From contig NZ_JAMQAW010000032.1 in assembly GCF_023701525.1 (NCBI RefSeq), positions 1 through 64,000 of the forward strand: a stretch of 64,000 bases of DNA, in the 5' to 3' direction. The translations under genes were made by a program, and so were the position numbers. Positions 34,669 to 43,705 of this stretch are shown one piece after another. The number at the start of each line of letters is the position of its first letter. The first letter of the stretch is position 1. This stretch comes from Streptomyces albipurpureus. Its GTDB lineage: Bacteria > Actinomycetota > Actinomycetes > Streptomycetales > Streptomycetaceae. The notes beneath the pieces are model-generated. The model had not been told where the DNA came from, did no database searches, and saw nothing but the letters and a program-made list of their open reading frames with translations.

Positions 34669-35688
34669 TCAGCCGGCCGAAGTGGCCGCCAATCGGACCG
34701 TGCTCAGGATCTGTTGGATGGTGGCCTCCGGGATTTCGTCCGGATTGCCCTTGGTGCCGTAGAAGACCCAGGACTTGAAGTCGCCCTTGTCGTCCTTGAA
34801 GGAGAAGGCGATCGACTTGCCGTCGGTGTCGCAGCGGGTCCGCTTCTTCACCCCGACCGCGGTGGCCGTCGACACACTGCCGACCAGCCCGGACTTGGTG
34901 GTGTACGGCTTGGACTTCTCCACCTTGACCGTGCCCTTGGGCTCCAACTGCGCATAGGCGGCCCACACCCAGTTGCCCGCTTCGTTCAACGCGGCGGTCT
35001 GGCTGTCCTTGGCGCCCTTGCCGCCCTTGGTGCCCGCGGTGCCCAGGCTCCAGTCCTCGGCCCTGCCGTCCTTGTCGGAGTCGACGGAGCACCACTTGCT
35101 CTTGTAGCGGCCCGGGGCCGACATGACGACCAGGGGTGTGCCATCACCCTTCTTCTTGTCCTCAAAGCCGGTACTGACGCCCGAGCCGACGAGTTCCCAG
35201 GTCGGCGGCACATCGAACTGGGTGCCGTGCTTGGGGTTGGTGACGACCTTCCAGCCGGCGATGGTCGGTTTCGCGTCCTCGCCGCCGCGGGGGTTCTCCA
35301 CCGCGGTGGACGGTGCCGCCGTCGGCTGCGCCGGTGACGCCGGCGGTGCCGATGAGGCAGCAGGCCCGTCCTTGCCCTGCTCGGAACCCTCTCCGTCGTC
35401 CCGGAAGACGACCACACCCGTGATCACCGCTGTGGCGACGACGGCCGTCGCGGCAACGATGGCGACGATCGTGGTGCGCTTCTTGTTGTCCTGGCCCCCC
35501 TGCGGGGGCTGCGGTCCGCCGGGCGGCTGTCCCGGCACGGCGTACTGCGGCACCGTTGGCTGCTGGTACGGATTGGGCTGCTGATATCCCGGCTGCTGAT
35601 AGGGATTCGGCTGTTGGTAACCCGGCTGTTGGTACGGGTTCGGCTGTTGCGGGTTCTCGCCCCCGGGCGGCTGCTGTCCTGGCCACAT
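34669..35688 (-). CDS. Pro/Gln-repeat membrane protein with extracytoplasmic domain
   Basis: 339 residues. Residues 1-65 are built from near-perfect repeats of the unit NPYQQPGYQQP. After a basic stretch (NKKRTTI) one transmembrane helix follows (VAIVAATAVVATAVITGVVVF). A Ser/Ala/Pro linker then leads to an outer domain of about 200 residues with GTQFDVPPTWELVGSG, SKWCSVDSDKDGRAEDW and TRCDTDGKS. The topology is cytoplasmic repeat tail, one TM, external domain. Such DUF-type proteins are common in streptomycetes but uncharacterized. Confidence 0.8.
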   Translation of the reverse strand: MWPGQQPPGGENPQQPNPYQQPGYQQPNPYQQPGYQQPNPYQQPTVPQYAVPGQPPGGPQPPQGGQDNKKRTTIVAIVAATAVVATAVITGVVVFRDDGEGSEQGKDGPAASSAPPASPAQPTAAPSTAVENPRGGEDAKPTIAGWKVVTNPKHGTQFDVPPTWELVGSGVSTGFEDKKKGDGTPLVVMSAPGRYKSKWCSVDSDKDGRAEDWSLGTAGTKGGKGAKDSQTAALNEAGNWVWAAYAQLEPKGTVKVEKSKPYTTKSGLVGSVSTATAVGVKKRTRCDTDGKSIAFSFKDDKGDFKSWVFYGTKGNPDEIPEATIQQILSTVRLAATSAG

Positions 35689-35780
35689 GGCTGGTAACCA
35701 TAGGCGGGTCGCTCCTCTGCTGCCATACGGGTCCGTCTGGGGATGGCCAATCGCCGCTACTCGTGAGTAACATCGTGGCC

Positions 35781-36233
35781 ATGAGTGCTGACCAGATGTC
35801 CGTCGGCGAGATGCTCGCCGCTACCGTTCCCATGGCCAGGACCCTCCGGTTGGAGTTCTTGGAAACCACCCCCGAGCGTGCCGTGGTGCGCCTGCCCGAT
35901 CAGCCGGACTTCCACAACCATGTGGGCGGTCCGCACGCCGGTGCGATGTTCACCCTCGCGGAATCCGCGAGCGGAGCCATCGTGCTCGCGGCCTTCGGCG
36001 GGCAGCTCAGCCGGGCGGTACCGCTCGCGGTCCGGGCCGAGATCGGCTACCGGAAGCTGGCGATGGGGGAGGTCACGGCAACCGCCACCCTGGGCCGCCC
36101 GGTCGCCGAGGTGATCGCCGAACTCGACGGGGGCGCGCGCCCGGAGTTTCCGGTGCACATCGCGATCCAGCGCGCGGACGGCGCGGTGAGCGGCGAGATG
36201 ACCATCGTATGGACCCTGCGCCCCCACTCCTGA
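35781..36233 (+). CDS. Hotdog-fold thioesterase, DUF4442/PaaI-like
   Basis: 150 residues. MLAATVPMARTLRLEFLETTPERA, HNHVGGPHAGAMFTLAESASG and AEIGYRKLAMGEVTATA form a hotdog domain. The HVGGPHAGAMFTLAE segment corresponds to the active-site helix of PaaI-type acyl-CoA thioesterases. Substrate unknown. It starts 92 bp from the divergent PQ-repeat membrane gene. Confidence 0.82.
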   Translation: MSADQMSVGEMLAATVPMARTLRLEFLETTPERAVVRLPDQPDFHNHVGGPHAGAMFTLAESASGAIVLAAFGGQLSRAVPLAVRAEIGYRKLAMGEVTATATLGRPVAEVIAELDGGARPEFPVHIAIQRADGAVSGEMTIVWTLRPHS

Positions 36234-36301
36234 GAGCGGGTGAGCCACTGGATAGGCTGCTTGGTGTGCGCCGGCGAGGGGCGCCCTGGAAGGAGATCGC
36301 C

Positions 36302-36835
36302 GTGACGGCTGAGGCATGGATCGCGGGCGTGGGTGGCAAGGCCCCGAACATCGACCCGGCTGCCTTCACCGCACCCACCTCCGTGGTGATCGGCGATGTC
36401 ACCATGGCGGCTGGGGCCAGCCTCTGGTACCACGCGGTGCTCCGCGCCGACCTGGGTCCGATAGTGATCGGCGCCGACTCCAACATCCAGGACAACTGCT
36501 CGGTCCATGTTGATCCAGGGCACCCGGTCACCGTCGGTGAGCGGGTTTCCGTCGGCCACAACGCCGTTCTCCATGGCTGCACCGTCGAGGACGGCGTACT
36601 CATCGGGATGGGGGCGACCGTCCTCAACGGCGCGCACATCGGTGCGGGGTCCCTCGTCGCGGCTCAGGCCCTCGTTCCCCAGGGGATGCAGATCCCGCCC
36701 GGCTCACTCGTCGCGGGTGTGCCCGCAAGGGTCAGACGCGAGTTGACTGAGGAGGAGCGGGCCGCCATCCAGACCAACGCCGCGGTCTATCTGGATCTGG
36801 CGAAGGAGCACCGCGGGGCGACCCGGCTGCACTGA
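36302..36835 (+). CDS. Gamma-carbonic-anhydrase-like hexapeptide-repeat protein
   Basis: 177 residues from GTG 36302, with AAGGAG seven bases upstream. The left-handed beta-helix repeats are evident: SVVIGDVTMAAGASLWYHAVLRAD, GPIVIGADSNIQDNCSVH, VTVGERVSVGHNAVLHGC and GVLIGMGATVLNGAHIG. The histidines in CSVHVD, VSVGHNAVLHG match the zinc-ligand positions of gamma-class carbonic anhydrases (YrdA/PaaY group). Catalytic activity is not assured, since many homologues are inactive. It starts 68 bp after the thioesterase gene. Confidence 0.85.
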   Translation: MTAEAWIAGVGGKAPNIDPAAFTAPTSVVIGDVTMAAGASLWYHAVLRADLGPIVIGADSNIQDNCSVHVDPGHPVTVGERVSVGHNAVLHGCTVEDGVLIGMGATVLNGAHIGAGSLVAAQALVPQGMQIPPGSLVAGVPARVRRELTEEERAAIQTNAAVYLDLAKEHRGATRLH

Positions 36836-37293
36836 GCGAGCGACCCGACCGCACTGGGTGAACGGGGCGGCGAAACGCCGAAAGCGTCCGCAGCCGTGAC
36901 GGATCGAGGTCCGAGGCGGGGCCGTCAGAGGCGTGGCGCCAGGTCATTCCGGCGCCGTTGACGCCCTGCCCTGGACGGATCCCACCCTGGGCGAGGCGCC
37001 GATCTGGATGTGCCCGCAGTAGGCGCGACTCACCGTCCCGTCAGCCACTCAGCCCAACCGGTGGCTCATTGCTGCGCCTGCGCTCCCCGCGTATCCAGAG
37101 CCCCGCCCTTTGCGGGACATACGGACAGTAATCAACTATGACCATGTCCTCTCATAGTCAGACAGTTCATGATCACGCCATGGCCGAAAGGGGCGACCAA
37201 ATGTATGAGATTCGGCCAAGACCCATCTGTCTCGGCCGATGACTGGTCAATAACCTTGTGTGCGTCGTCCGTTACCGCTGAGAGTGAGCGATC
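36836..37293. other. Intergenic region upstream of the P450 gene
   Basis: About 460 bp without a coding frame. The first half is GC-rich. The second half (about 37110-37260) is clearly more AT-rich, as expected of a promoter. CTATGACCATGTCCTCTCATAG (37136-37157) contains a CTATGA/TCATAG inverted repeat that could be an operator for the P450 gene. No -35/-10 pair was assigned with confidence. Confidence 0.45.
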
Positions 37294-38520
37294 ATGGCCA
37301 CCGCACAGCAGGTCCCCGACATCCTGTCCCCGGAGTTCGCCGAAAACCCCTACCCCGCGTATCGCGTCATGCGGGACCACGCGCCCCTCATCTGGCATGA
37401 ACCCACCCAGAGCTACCTCATCTCGCGCTATGCGGATGTGGAGCGGGCGTTCAAGGACAAGGAGTCCGCCTACACCACCAAGAACTACGAGTGGCAGATC
37501 GAACCCGTGCACGGTCGGACGATCATCCAGCTCAGCGGGCGTGAACACGCCGTACGCAGGGCGCTGGTCGCTCCCGCCTTCCGAGGCCGTGATCTCCAGG
37601 AGAAGTTCCTCCCCGTCATCGAGCGCAACGCCCGGGAACTGATAGACGCGATTCGACATCGGGGCGAAGCCGATCTCGTCGACTCCTTCGCGACCCGCTT
37701 CCCCGTCAATGTCATCGCCGACATGCTGGGGCTCGACAAGGCGGACCACGCCCGCTTCCACGGGTGGTACACCACCGTCATCGCCTTTCTCGGCAATCTG
37801 TCCGGTGATCCCGAGGTCACCGCGGCCGGTGAGCGCACTCGGGTGGAGTTCGCCGAGTACATGGTTCCGATCATTCAAGAGCGCCGGGGGAGCCTCGGAG
37901 ACGATCTGCTCTCCACGCTCTGCGCGGCCGAGGTCGACGGCGTACAGATGAGTGACGAGGACATCAAGGCGTTCTGCTCACTGCTGCTGGCCGCCGGCGG
38001 TGAGACCACGGACAAGGCGATCGCCAGCATCTTCGCCAATCTGCTGACCCACCCCGAGCAATTGGCCGCGGTCCGGGCGGACCGCTCACTGATAGACCGG
38101 GCGTTCGCGGAGACCCTGCGCTACACCCCGCCGGTTCATATGATCATGCGGCAGACCTCGGCCGATGTCACCGTCTCCGGTGGCACCATCCCGGCCGGCG
38201 CCACGGTGACCTGCCTGATAGGCGCAGCCAACCGGGACAAGGAGCGCTACCGGGACCCGGATCGCTTTGACATCTTCCGCGACGACCTGACCACCACCAG
38301 CGCGTTCTCCGCCGCCGCGGACCATCTCGCCTTCGCACTGGGCCGGCACTTCTGTGTGGGTGCCCTGCTCGCCAAGGCAGAGGTGGAGACAGGGGTCAAC
38401 CAACTCTTGGACGCGATGCCCGACATGCGACTCGCCGATGGCTTCGAGCCTCGGGAACAAGGGGTGTTCACCCGCGGGCCTGCCGCACTGCCGGTGCGGT
38501 TCACCCCCGTGGCGGGCTGA
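37294..38520 (+). CDS. Cytochrome P450
   Basis: 408 residues, soluble bacterial P450. The I-helix has LLLAAGGETTDKAI (oxygen-activation AGGET), the K-helix ExxR is ETLR in FAETLRYTPP, and the haem loop is FALGRHFCVGALLAKAE with the axial cysteine. It therefore has every canonical element, in contrast to the facing conservon P450. It requires ferredoxin partners that are not encoded nearby. The gene converges on the conservon; family assignment beyond class I bacterial CYP was not attempted. Confidence 0.93.
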   Translation: MATAQQVPDILSPEFAENPYPAYRVMRDHAPLIWHEPTQSYLISRYADVERAFKDKESAYTTKNYEWQIEPVHGRTIIQLSGREHAVRRALVAPAFRGRDLQEKFLPVIERNARELIDAIRHRGEADLVDSFATRFPVNVIADMLGLDKADHARFHGWYTTVIAFLGNLSGDPEVTAAGERTRVEFAEYMVPIIQERRGSLGDDLLSTLCAAEVDGVQMSDEDIKAFCSLLLAAGGETTDKAIASIFANLLTHPEQLAAVRADRSLIDRAFAETLRYTPPVHMIMRQTSADVTVSGGTIPAGATVTCLIGAANRDKERYRDPDRFDIFRDDLTTTSAFSAAADHLAFALGRHFCVGALLAKAEVETGVNQLLDAMPDMRLADGFEPREQGVFTRGPAALPVRFTPVAG

Positions 38521-38630
38521 CCGTACATCGCTGGTCCGCCCCGTCCTGCGCCATGACGGGGGTGGGCCGGGCCGCGAGTGCCGGTGCGGTTCACCCTCGT
38601 GGCGGGCCAGCCGCATTCCGCTGGTCCGGC
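38491..38630 (+). repeat. Imperfect direct repeat of the P450 3' end
   Basis: Bases 38491-38540 (the last P450 codons plus downstream DNA) recur at 38581-38630, 90 bp later, with about four fifths identity. Both copies contain the string encoding PVRF-T plus CTGGTCCG. The second copy is noncoding. It appears to be a tandem duplication of the gene end that has begun to diverge. Confidence 0.8.
38539..38561. terminator. Hairpin just after the P450 stop
   Basis: CCCCGTC pairs with GACGGGG around a nine-base loop, 18 bp past the stop codon. Confidence 0.55.
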
Positions 38631-38659
38631 TCGCCCTGTCAAGAGGCGGGGCGAGCCGG
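38626..38659. terminator. Bidirectional hairpin between the convergent P450 genes
   Basis: CCGGCTCGCCC pairs perfectly over 11 bp with GGGCGAGCCGG around a 12-base loop, 41 bp from the conservon P450 stop. It can terminate transcription from either side. Confidence 0.75.
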
Positions 38660-38700
38660 GCTGCTGAGTGTTCTCGGCAAGCGCAGCCGGTTGCTGAGGG

Positions 38701-39966
38701 TCAGCGAACAACCGGGGTGAAACGGACCGGGAGCGCGGTCAATCCGCGCATCCAGATCGAGGGGCGCCAGGTCAGCTCCTCGGGCTCCACGCCAAGCACC
38801 ACATCCGGCAGTCGCTCCAGCAGCGTCTCGACTGCGGTACGGGCGATCACATCGGCGAGTAGCGGTGCCGGATAGGGGCATCGGTGCTCGCCGTTGCTGA
38901 AGGAGAGATGCGCCGAGTTCTCGGCCCCGATATGGCCCTCGGGCCAGATCTGCGGGTCGGTGTTGGCTGCGGCCAGTCCCAGCACCACACAGTCACCCGC
39001 CCGTATCTGTCGACCGCCGAGCTGGGTGTCGCGCACCGCCCATCGGCCGATGAAGTTCTGGGTGGGAGTGTCCAGCCAGAGCACCTCATTGAGCGCCTGA
39101 CCGACACTGAGCCGACCGCCTGAGACATTCAGGGCGAAGCGGTCATCGGTCAGCAGTAGTCGCAGAGTGTTGCAGATCCAGTTGGCGGTGGGCTGCTGGG
39201 CCGCCGCGATGATGGAGATCAGGTCCTGGACGATCTCCTCATCGCTCAACTGGGCCGAATGGACGAGCATCCGGGAGGTGACATCGGGACCCGGCGCGGA
39301 CCGCTTGTCCTTGACCAGTTGCTGAATGCGCTCCTGAACCCGGACGTAGGCGGCCACCGGATCGTCGCCCTCGTGGGCATCGAGGGTGATCCGCAGATCA
39401 CGCACGAGTTCCTCGGTGTCGTCACCCCCGGCGGGCATTCCGCACATCTGCACCGCGGCCCGCATCGGCAGGGCATGAGCATAGGAACCCATCAGCTCGG
39501 CCCGCCCGCTGCCGGCGAAGGCGTCGATCAACTGATGGGCGATGCGGCTGCTCCAGTGCGCGAGCTCAAACTGATCCACGCCCTCCAGCGCCTGGGTGAT
39601 CACTCCGGCTCGGCGCTGGTGCTCGGCGCCTTCGGTGAAGAGTACGGATGGCTGATAGCCGACGAAGGGCATCAGGGGCCAGTCGGCGGGAATCGACGGC
39701 CACTGGTTCCAGCGCCGTGAATCACGGGCGAACAGATCATCATGGCTGGTCACATAGCTGACCTCGGCGTAACCAAGAACCAGCCAGGCCGGAATGTCGC
39801 CATCCAGCAGGATCGGCGCGACCGGGCCGTACTCGCGCCGCATCGCTCGATAGAGCTCGGAGGGGCTCTGCTGGAACTCAAGACCCCCGAGCCGCATGGC
39901 TCCCCCGTGGGCCGGGCATCCAGCGGGCGGTCCGTTGCCGGTCGCGGGTTCCGTGAGGTCGGTCAT
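38701..39966 (-). CDS. cvnE: Conservon cytochrome P450, CYP157-type without ExxR
   Basis: 421 residues. The K-helix reads ALNEVLWLDTPTQNF: EVLW stands where ExxR is expected. The I-helix reads IIAAAQQPTANW instead of the A-G-x-E/D-T oxygen-binding motif. The haem loop still has the cysteine in FSNGEHRCPYPAP. Loss of ExxR is an established feature of the CYP157 family, whose genes close conservons in streptomycetes. The start overlaps the GTPase stop by four bases, so it is translated with cvnD. A catalytic role is unproven; a haem-sensor role within the conservon complex is possible. Confidence 0.92.
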   Translation of the reverse strand: MTDLTEPATGNGPPAGCPAHGGAMRLGGLEFQQSPSELYRAMRREYGPVAPILLDGDIPAWLVLGYAEVSYVTSHDDLFARDSRRWNQWPSIPADWPLMPFVGYQPSVLFTEGAEHQRRAGVITQALEGVDQFELAHWSSRIAHQLIDAFAGSGRAELMGSYAHALPMRAAVQMCGMPAGGDDTEELVRDLRITLDAHEGDDPVAAYVRVQERIQQLVKDKRSAPGPDVTSRMLVHSAQLSDEEIVQDLISIIAAAQQPTANWICNTLRLLLTDDRFALNVSGGRLSVGQALNEVLWLDTPTQNFIGRWAVRDTQLGGRQIRAGDCVVLGLAAANTDPQIWPEGHIGAENSAHLSFSNGEHRCPYPAPLLADVIARTAVETLLERLPDVVLGVEPEELTWRPSIWMRGLTALPVRFTPVVR

Positions 39967-40577
39967 GGTGTCATCTCCCGGCCCATGGCCAGTTCATGAA
40001 GGTGATTGACGAGGCTGATCAGGACGTGCTTGCCGGAACTACGGACCCGAGCGTCACACTCGACCAGCGGCACATGGGCGGGCAGGGACAGCGCCTGACG
40101 TATCTCGTCGAGCGAGAAGCTGGCAGGGTCGCTGTCGAAACGATTGACCGCCACGACAAAGGGCGTGTTGTGGTGTTCAAGCCGGTCGATGGCGTACCAG
40201 GAATCGCTCATCCGACGGGTGTCGACCAGGACGACCGCGCCGAGTGTGCCGGCGAAGAGGCGGTCCCACAGGAACCAGAACCGCTCCTGGCCCGGGGCGC
40301 CGAACAGATACAGGACCATGCGGTCGTTGAGACTGATCCGGCCGAAGTCAAAGGCGACCGTGGTGGTGGTCTTGGTGGTGAGACCGGCCGGGTCGTCGAC
40401 TCCGACGCCCGCCTGGGTCATCACCTCCTCGGTGTTCAGCGGCCGGATCTCGCTGACGGACTTCACCAGCGTGGTCTTGCCCACCCCGAAGCCGCCGACG
40501 ATCACGATCTTCAGTCCGGTCTCGGCGGAGTCGACCAGCGGAGTTCGGCCGGGTAGTTCAGAGGTTGCGGAGTCCAT
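39963..40577 (-). CDS. cvnD: Conservon Ras-like GTPase CvnD
   Basis: 204 residues. GGFGVGKTTLVKSVSE is the P-loop, TTTTVAFDFGRI the switch-I threonine region, YLFGAPGQERFWFLWD the G3 motif (PGQ in place of DxxG), and VAVNRFD the G4-like motif (NKxD variant). These are the features of the conservon/MglA-like small GTPases. It overlaps cvnC by 20 bp. CvnD is known to interact with CvnA-C as a membrane-associated G-protein-like complex. Confidence 0.93.
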   Translation of the reverse strand: MDSATSELPGRTPLVDSAETGLKIVIVGGFGVGKTTLVKSVSEIRPLNTEEVMTQAGVGVDDPAGLTTKTTTTVAFDFGRISLNDRMVLYLFGAPGQERFWFLWDRLFAGTLGAVVLVDTRRMSDSWYAIDRLEHHNTPFVVAVNRFDSDPASFSLDEIRQALSLPAHVPLVECDARVRSSGKHVLISLVNHLHELAMGREMTP

Positions 40578-40917
40578 GGAGCACCTCCTCCAGGAGTGCC
40601 GAGTCGGGCAGGTCGATGAGGGAGCGCGCCCGTCCAGGGTGGCGTGCGGTGATTCGCCCCGTCGCCAGGAGATCCCCCAGCAGAATCCGTACCACCGTGA
40701 TCGGCAGTTTCAGTTCTGCGGACACCTCGACGACCGCGGTGGGGTGCCGGCACAGTTCCAGAATCCGTATGTGCTCCGACTGCATCCCCGGTGACGGTCC
40801 GCACTCGCTGACGATCAGTGTCACGAGGTCGAACATGTCGTCGTCGGTGCGGCTGCGGCCACCAGTGACGGTGTAGAGCCGGTCTGGGTCACCCATGTCG
40901 ACGGGGCGGCGTGTCAT
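40558..40917 (-). CDS. cvnC: Conservon DUF742 protein CvnC
   Basis: 119 residues. DPDRLYTVTGGRSR at the N-terminus and ELCRHPTAVVEVSAELKLPITVVRILLGDL in the middle are the DUF742 signature, with a helix-turn-helix-like second half. RHPGRARSLIDLPDSALLEEVLHGLRNL ends it. It overlaps cvnB by four bases (ATGA) and cvnD by 20 bp, so the genes are translationally linked. CvnC is thought to bridge sensor and GTPase components. Confidence 0.93.
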   Translation of the reverse strand: MTRRPVDMGDPDRLYTVTGGRSRTDDDMFDLVTLIVSECGPSPGMQSEHIRILELCRHPTAVVEVSAELKLPITVVRILLGDLLATGRITARHPGRARSLIDLPDSALLEEVLHGLRNL

Positions 40918-41372
40918 GAGCGGGGACTCTCCGCTACCGGAGTACGCGGTTCAGCCCGTAGGTGCTCGCCGATCTGCTCGACCAACTCGCTCATCTGGTG
41001 CCCTACGGCTCCCGGGTCGGCGCCATCGGCGGCCACAACCGCCAGATGCGCTCCGTCACCGGCCTCCACGATGAAGAGCAACCCGCCGTGGAACTCCGTC
41101 ATCGAGTGCCGTACGCCACCGCTGCCGTCACCGAACTCGGCCGACGCTCCCTGTGCCAACGCCTGAATGCCCGAGCAGATGGCCGAGAGCTGATCGGCCT
41201 GGTCGAGCGTCAGATGCGGGGTCCAGCAGAGCTTCAGCCCATCGCGTGAGAGCACGAGGGCATGGCGAGTGCCCGGGGTGCGTTCGAGAAGTCCTTCCAA
41301 TAGCCAAGTCAGGCTGTTGTCAGTGGTTTGCATGATCTGGATGGGGCCGGTGTCGCCGGACGATCCGGTCAC
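40914..41372 (-). CDS. cvnB: Conservon roadblock/LC7 protein CvnB
   Basis: 152 residues from GTG 41372, nine bases after AGGAGG; the frame is open to 41531 but without a comparable site. LTWLLEGLLERTPGTRHALVLSRDG, LDQADQLSAICSGIQALAQG, and GGLLFIVEAGDGAHLAVVAADGAD form the roadblock/LC7 fold. In MglB-like partners this domain regulates the GTPase. Downstream of cvnA by 122 bp. Confidence 0.92.
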   Translation of the reverse strand: MTGSSGDTGPIQIMQTTDNSLTWLLEGLLERTPGTRHALVLSRDGLKLCWTPHLTLDQADQLSAICSGIQALAQGASAEFGDGSGGVRHSMTEFHGGLLFIVEAGDGAHLAVVAADGADPGAVGHQMSELVEQIGEHLRAEPRTPVAESPRS

Positions 41373-41494
41373 CTGCCCGTGCCTCCTGTCTGGCGAACTC
41401 AATGGTGCAATTGGCATATATGCCATATCTGGTGAGGTAAGTGTCGCGCGTCGCACATGGTGTTGACGGTTCCCGCCGAGCCGGTCACCGGGGG

Positions 41495-43198
41495 CTACTG
41501 ATCCGGTGATTTGGGGGACTGCTCGTCCCATGCCTTGCGTGCGCGGTGGAACGCGCCGAACTGCGTACCGGCATCTCGTCGTGGAGCGGTCGGAGGCTGG
41601 GGCGCCGGGGGCGTTGCGGAGTGGTCCCCGCGGCCTCTGTCCGCGGCGGCCATGGTGCGGCCCGGCGGCCGTACCGGAAGGCCGTTCGGAGTAGCCACCC
41701 TGGGTCCGTTCTGTGCGGGGAGCGAGGTTCCAGGAGCGGTTGAGTAACCGGATGCGGGAGTGGAGGGCGCGGCGGGCAGCGCCTCCGGCAGACGTCGATC
41801 CGGGGCGCGCTCAGCGGGACGGAGCGGAAGCTGTGCCTCGATGCCGACTCCGCGCGACTGGTGCAGCAGCTGCGGTGGAAAGAGGACCACGACCCCGGTA
41901 CCGCCACGCGAAGAGGGGCGGAAACTTACATTCATGCCGTACTTGACGGCCAGTAGACCCACGACGACCAGCCCGAGGCGGGTGCTCTGGAGGGTGGCCA
42001 GATCAGTGGCCCGGCCCGATACGGCCTCCTCGGCCCGCCGCATGGCCGCGTCGGCCATCTTCAACCCGCTGTCCTCGATGGTGACAACGATTCCGGCGCT
42101 GCGTTCCTCGACGTAGACATGGACTTCGTCGATCGGCGGCGAGAAGTTCGCGGCATTGTCCATCAACTCGGCCAGCAGGTGCATCACGCCCTCGGCCGCA
42201 TAGCCGGCCACCGCCGCGGTGCTGGAGGAGTGCAGCCTCACCCGCTGGTAGGCGGCGATCCGGCCGACCGCGCCGCGCAGGATGCTCTCCATGCCGATCG
42301 GCTTGTTCCAGGCCCGGCTCGCTCGGCCGCCCATCAGCAGGGCCAGCCGGTCCGTCAGAAGGCCTAGCTGCGAGGTGTTGTGGTCGAGCTTGAGGAGATC
42401 CCCGAACACCGCTTCGCCGTGACGATCCTGCATGTCCCGGAGATCGGCGAGCATGCTGACGGCCTTTGCCTGCACCCGGCTCAGCACCTTGGCGCTGGCG
42501 CCCTGGGCGGCCGCCGCGCGACGCTCGCTGAAGGCGAACTCCCGCACGATGGAGTCCAGGATCACCCGCAGCCGGGGATCGGCGGGTTGCTCCAACTCGG
42601 CGAGGGCCGTATCGCCCGAGGCGCCGTTGCGCAGCCGGTCGATGGCGGCGGGCAGGGTCACGGTGGTGAGCCGGTCCAGATCGTCGGCCGCCTGGGCCAA
42701 CTGCCGCACGGCGTTGATGCTGTCTGCCCCCGAGATACGGGCCCGCTCCTCGCTCGCGGCGAGTTCGGTGGCGAAGGTCTGCACCACCCGCCGTAGCTGC
42801 GGGTCCCCGGGTGGCGGGGTGTTGCTGAGTACGCTCTCGGCCGACTCCCCGTCCCGCAGCCGCTTGACGACGGACGGCAGGGTCACGTTCACCAAGTGCG
42901 CGCAGTCCGCGCCGGCCTGGGCCGAGTACGTCTGGAGCGAGCGCAGTTCATCACCTGCGACGGTGGTCCTGCTGCGCAGTCGCCGTGCGTTCAGGGTGGT
43001 GGCGACGGTGACCGCGGCCACCCAGACCCAGCCGACCGTGACGGCGGCCGCCACCCAGTTGCGGGCCGCGGCGGGAGCCGCGGCGATCGCGGCGCCACCA
43101 ACCGCGCCGGCCACCACGAGCGACCCCAAGGGGATGAAGAGGGGCAACGGTCGTGGTGTTCGTATCCTGCGCGGTTTCGGCGCGACTGGCACTGACAT
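41495..43198 (-). CDS. cvnA: Conservon sensor-kinase-like membrane protein CvnA
   Basis: 567 residues from ATG 43198. Two adjacent hydrophobic segments (LFIPLGSLVVAGAVGGAAI and NWVAAAVTVGWVWVAAVTVAT) place the N-terminus in the membrane. Two similar helical stretches follow (TLPSVVKRLRDGES and TLPAAIDRLRNGAS). The ATPase domain has the N-box in LLAELMDNAANFSPP, IEDSGLKM (G1) and LGLVVVGLLAVKYG (G2). A Pro-rich tail of about 110 residues ends the protein. Conservon CvnA proteins look like histidine kinases but lack a cognate response regulator; here, too, none is adjacent. Confidence 0.93.
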   Translation of the reverse strand: MSVPVAPKPRRIRTPRPLPLFIPLGSLVVAGAVGGAAIAAAPAAARNWVAAAVTVGWVWVAAVTVATTLNARRLRSRTTVAGDELRSLQTYSAQAGADCAHLVNVTLPSVVKRLRDGESAESVLSNTPPPGDPQLRRVVQTFATELAASEERARISGADSINAVRQLAQAADDLDRLTTVTLPAAIDRLRNGASGDTALAELEQPADPRLRVILDSIVREFAFSERRAAAAQGASAKVLSRVQAKAVSMLADLRDMQDRHGEAVFGDLLKLDHNTSQLGLLTDRLALLMGGRASRAWNKPIGMESILRGAVGRIAAYQRVRLHSSSTAAVAGYAAEGVMHLLAELMDNAANFSPPIDEVHVYVEERSAGIVVTIEDSGLKMADAAMRRAEEAVSGRATDLATLQSTRLGLVVVGLLAVKYGMNVSFRPSSRGGTGVVVLFPPQLLHQSRGVGIEAQLPLRPAERAPDRRLPEALPAAPSTPASGYSTAPGTSLPAQNGPRVATPNGLPVRPPGRTMAAADRGRGDHSATPPAPQPPTAPRRDAGTQFGAFHRARKAWDEQSPKSPDQ

Positions 43199-43705
43199 TC
43201 GGTCCCTCGCTGCTTGAGTCCGGGGAATCCGGGGGACCCCCCGGGAGAACAAGGTGAGATCAGACGGGCCGGCCGGTGTGGTGCGGACGGCCGTACTGGA
43301 CGGGCACCGGAGACTGACGGTGATCTTCCGTACGTATGCGACCTCATGCTAGTCACGCGCCGCAGCGGGGAAGTCCGCACAGGGCCGACAGCCCGCAGAT
43401 TGGAGGACTTAGTCCCGAACTCACTACTCCACGCCAAGGAACGTGATAGGCGGCAAATCCGCCATAACCGCCGTCCCCTCAGCCAACCCTTCAGTGCCCT
43501 GGCGTGATCCTTGCGGCCTGTGTGGCGAATGGGTTTTGTGTGGTTGTGCGATTGTGCATTGGAGCGATTGTTTTCAGCCAACCCGGCCTATGGGTCGGGT
43601 GTGCGATCCCTAGCACCCCCGGACGAAGTGGACGCACCGTCATGGGGCGAACATCACAGCCGGGCGCCCTGATCGGCGCCCTCCCTTCTCGACTACCGTG
43701 GGCAG
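43199..43705. other. Conservon promoter region
   Basis: About 500 bp between the divergent cvnA and acetyltransferase genes with no supportable gene. A GGCGG-CAAAT-CCGCC inverted repeat lies near 43452-43466. The segment around 43530-43580 is relatively AT-rich (GTGTGGTTGTGCGATTGTGC). Promoters for both directions presumably lie here; none was assigned. Confidence 0.45.

Noticed and set aside
33575..34762. A 395-codon plus-strand open frame
   Set aside because: It is antisense to the MFS transporter, whose hydrophobic pattern and motif A are unmistakable; the plus-strand product is His/Gln/Arg-rich and unlike a protein.
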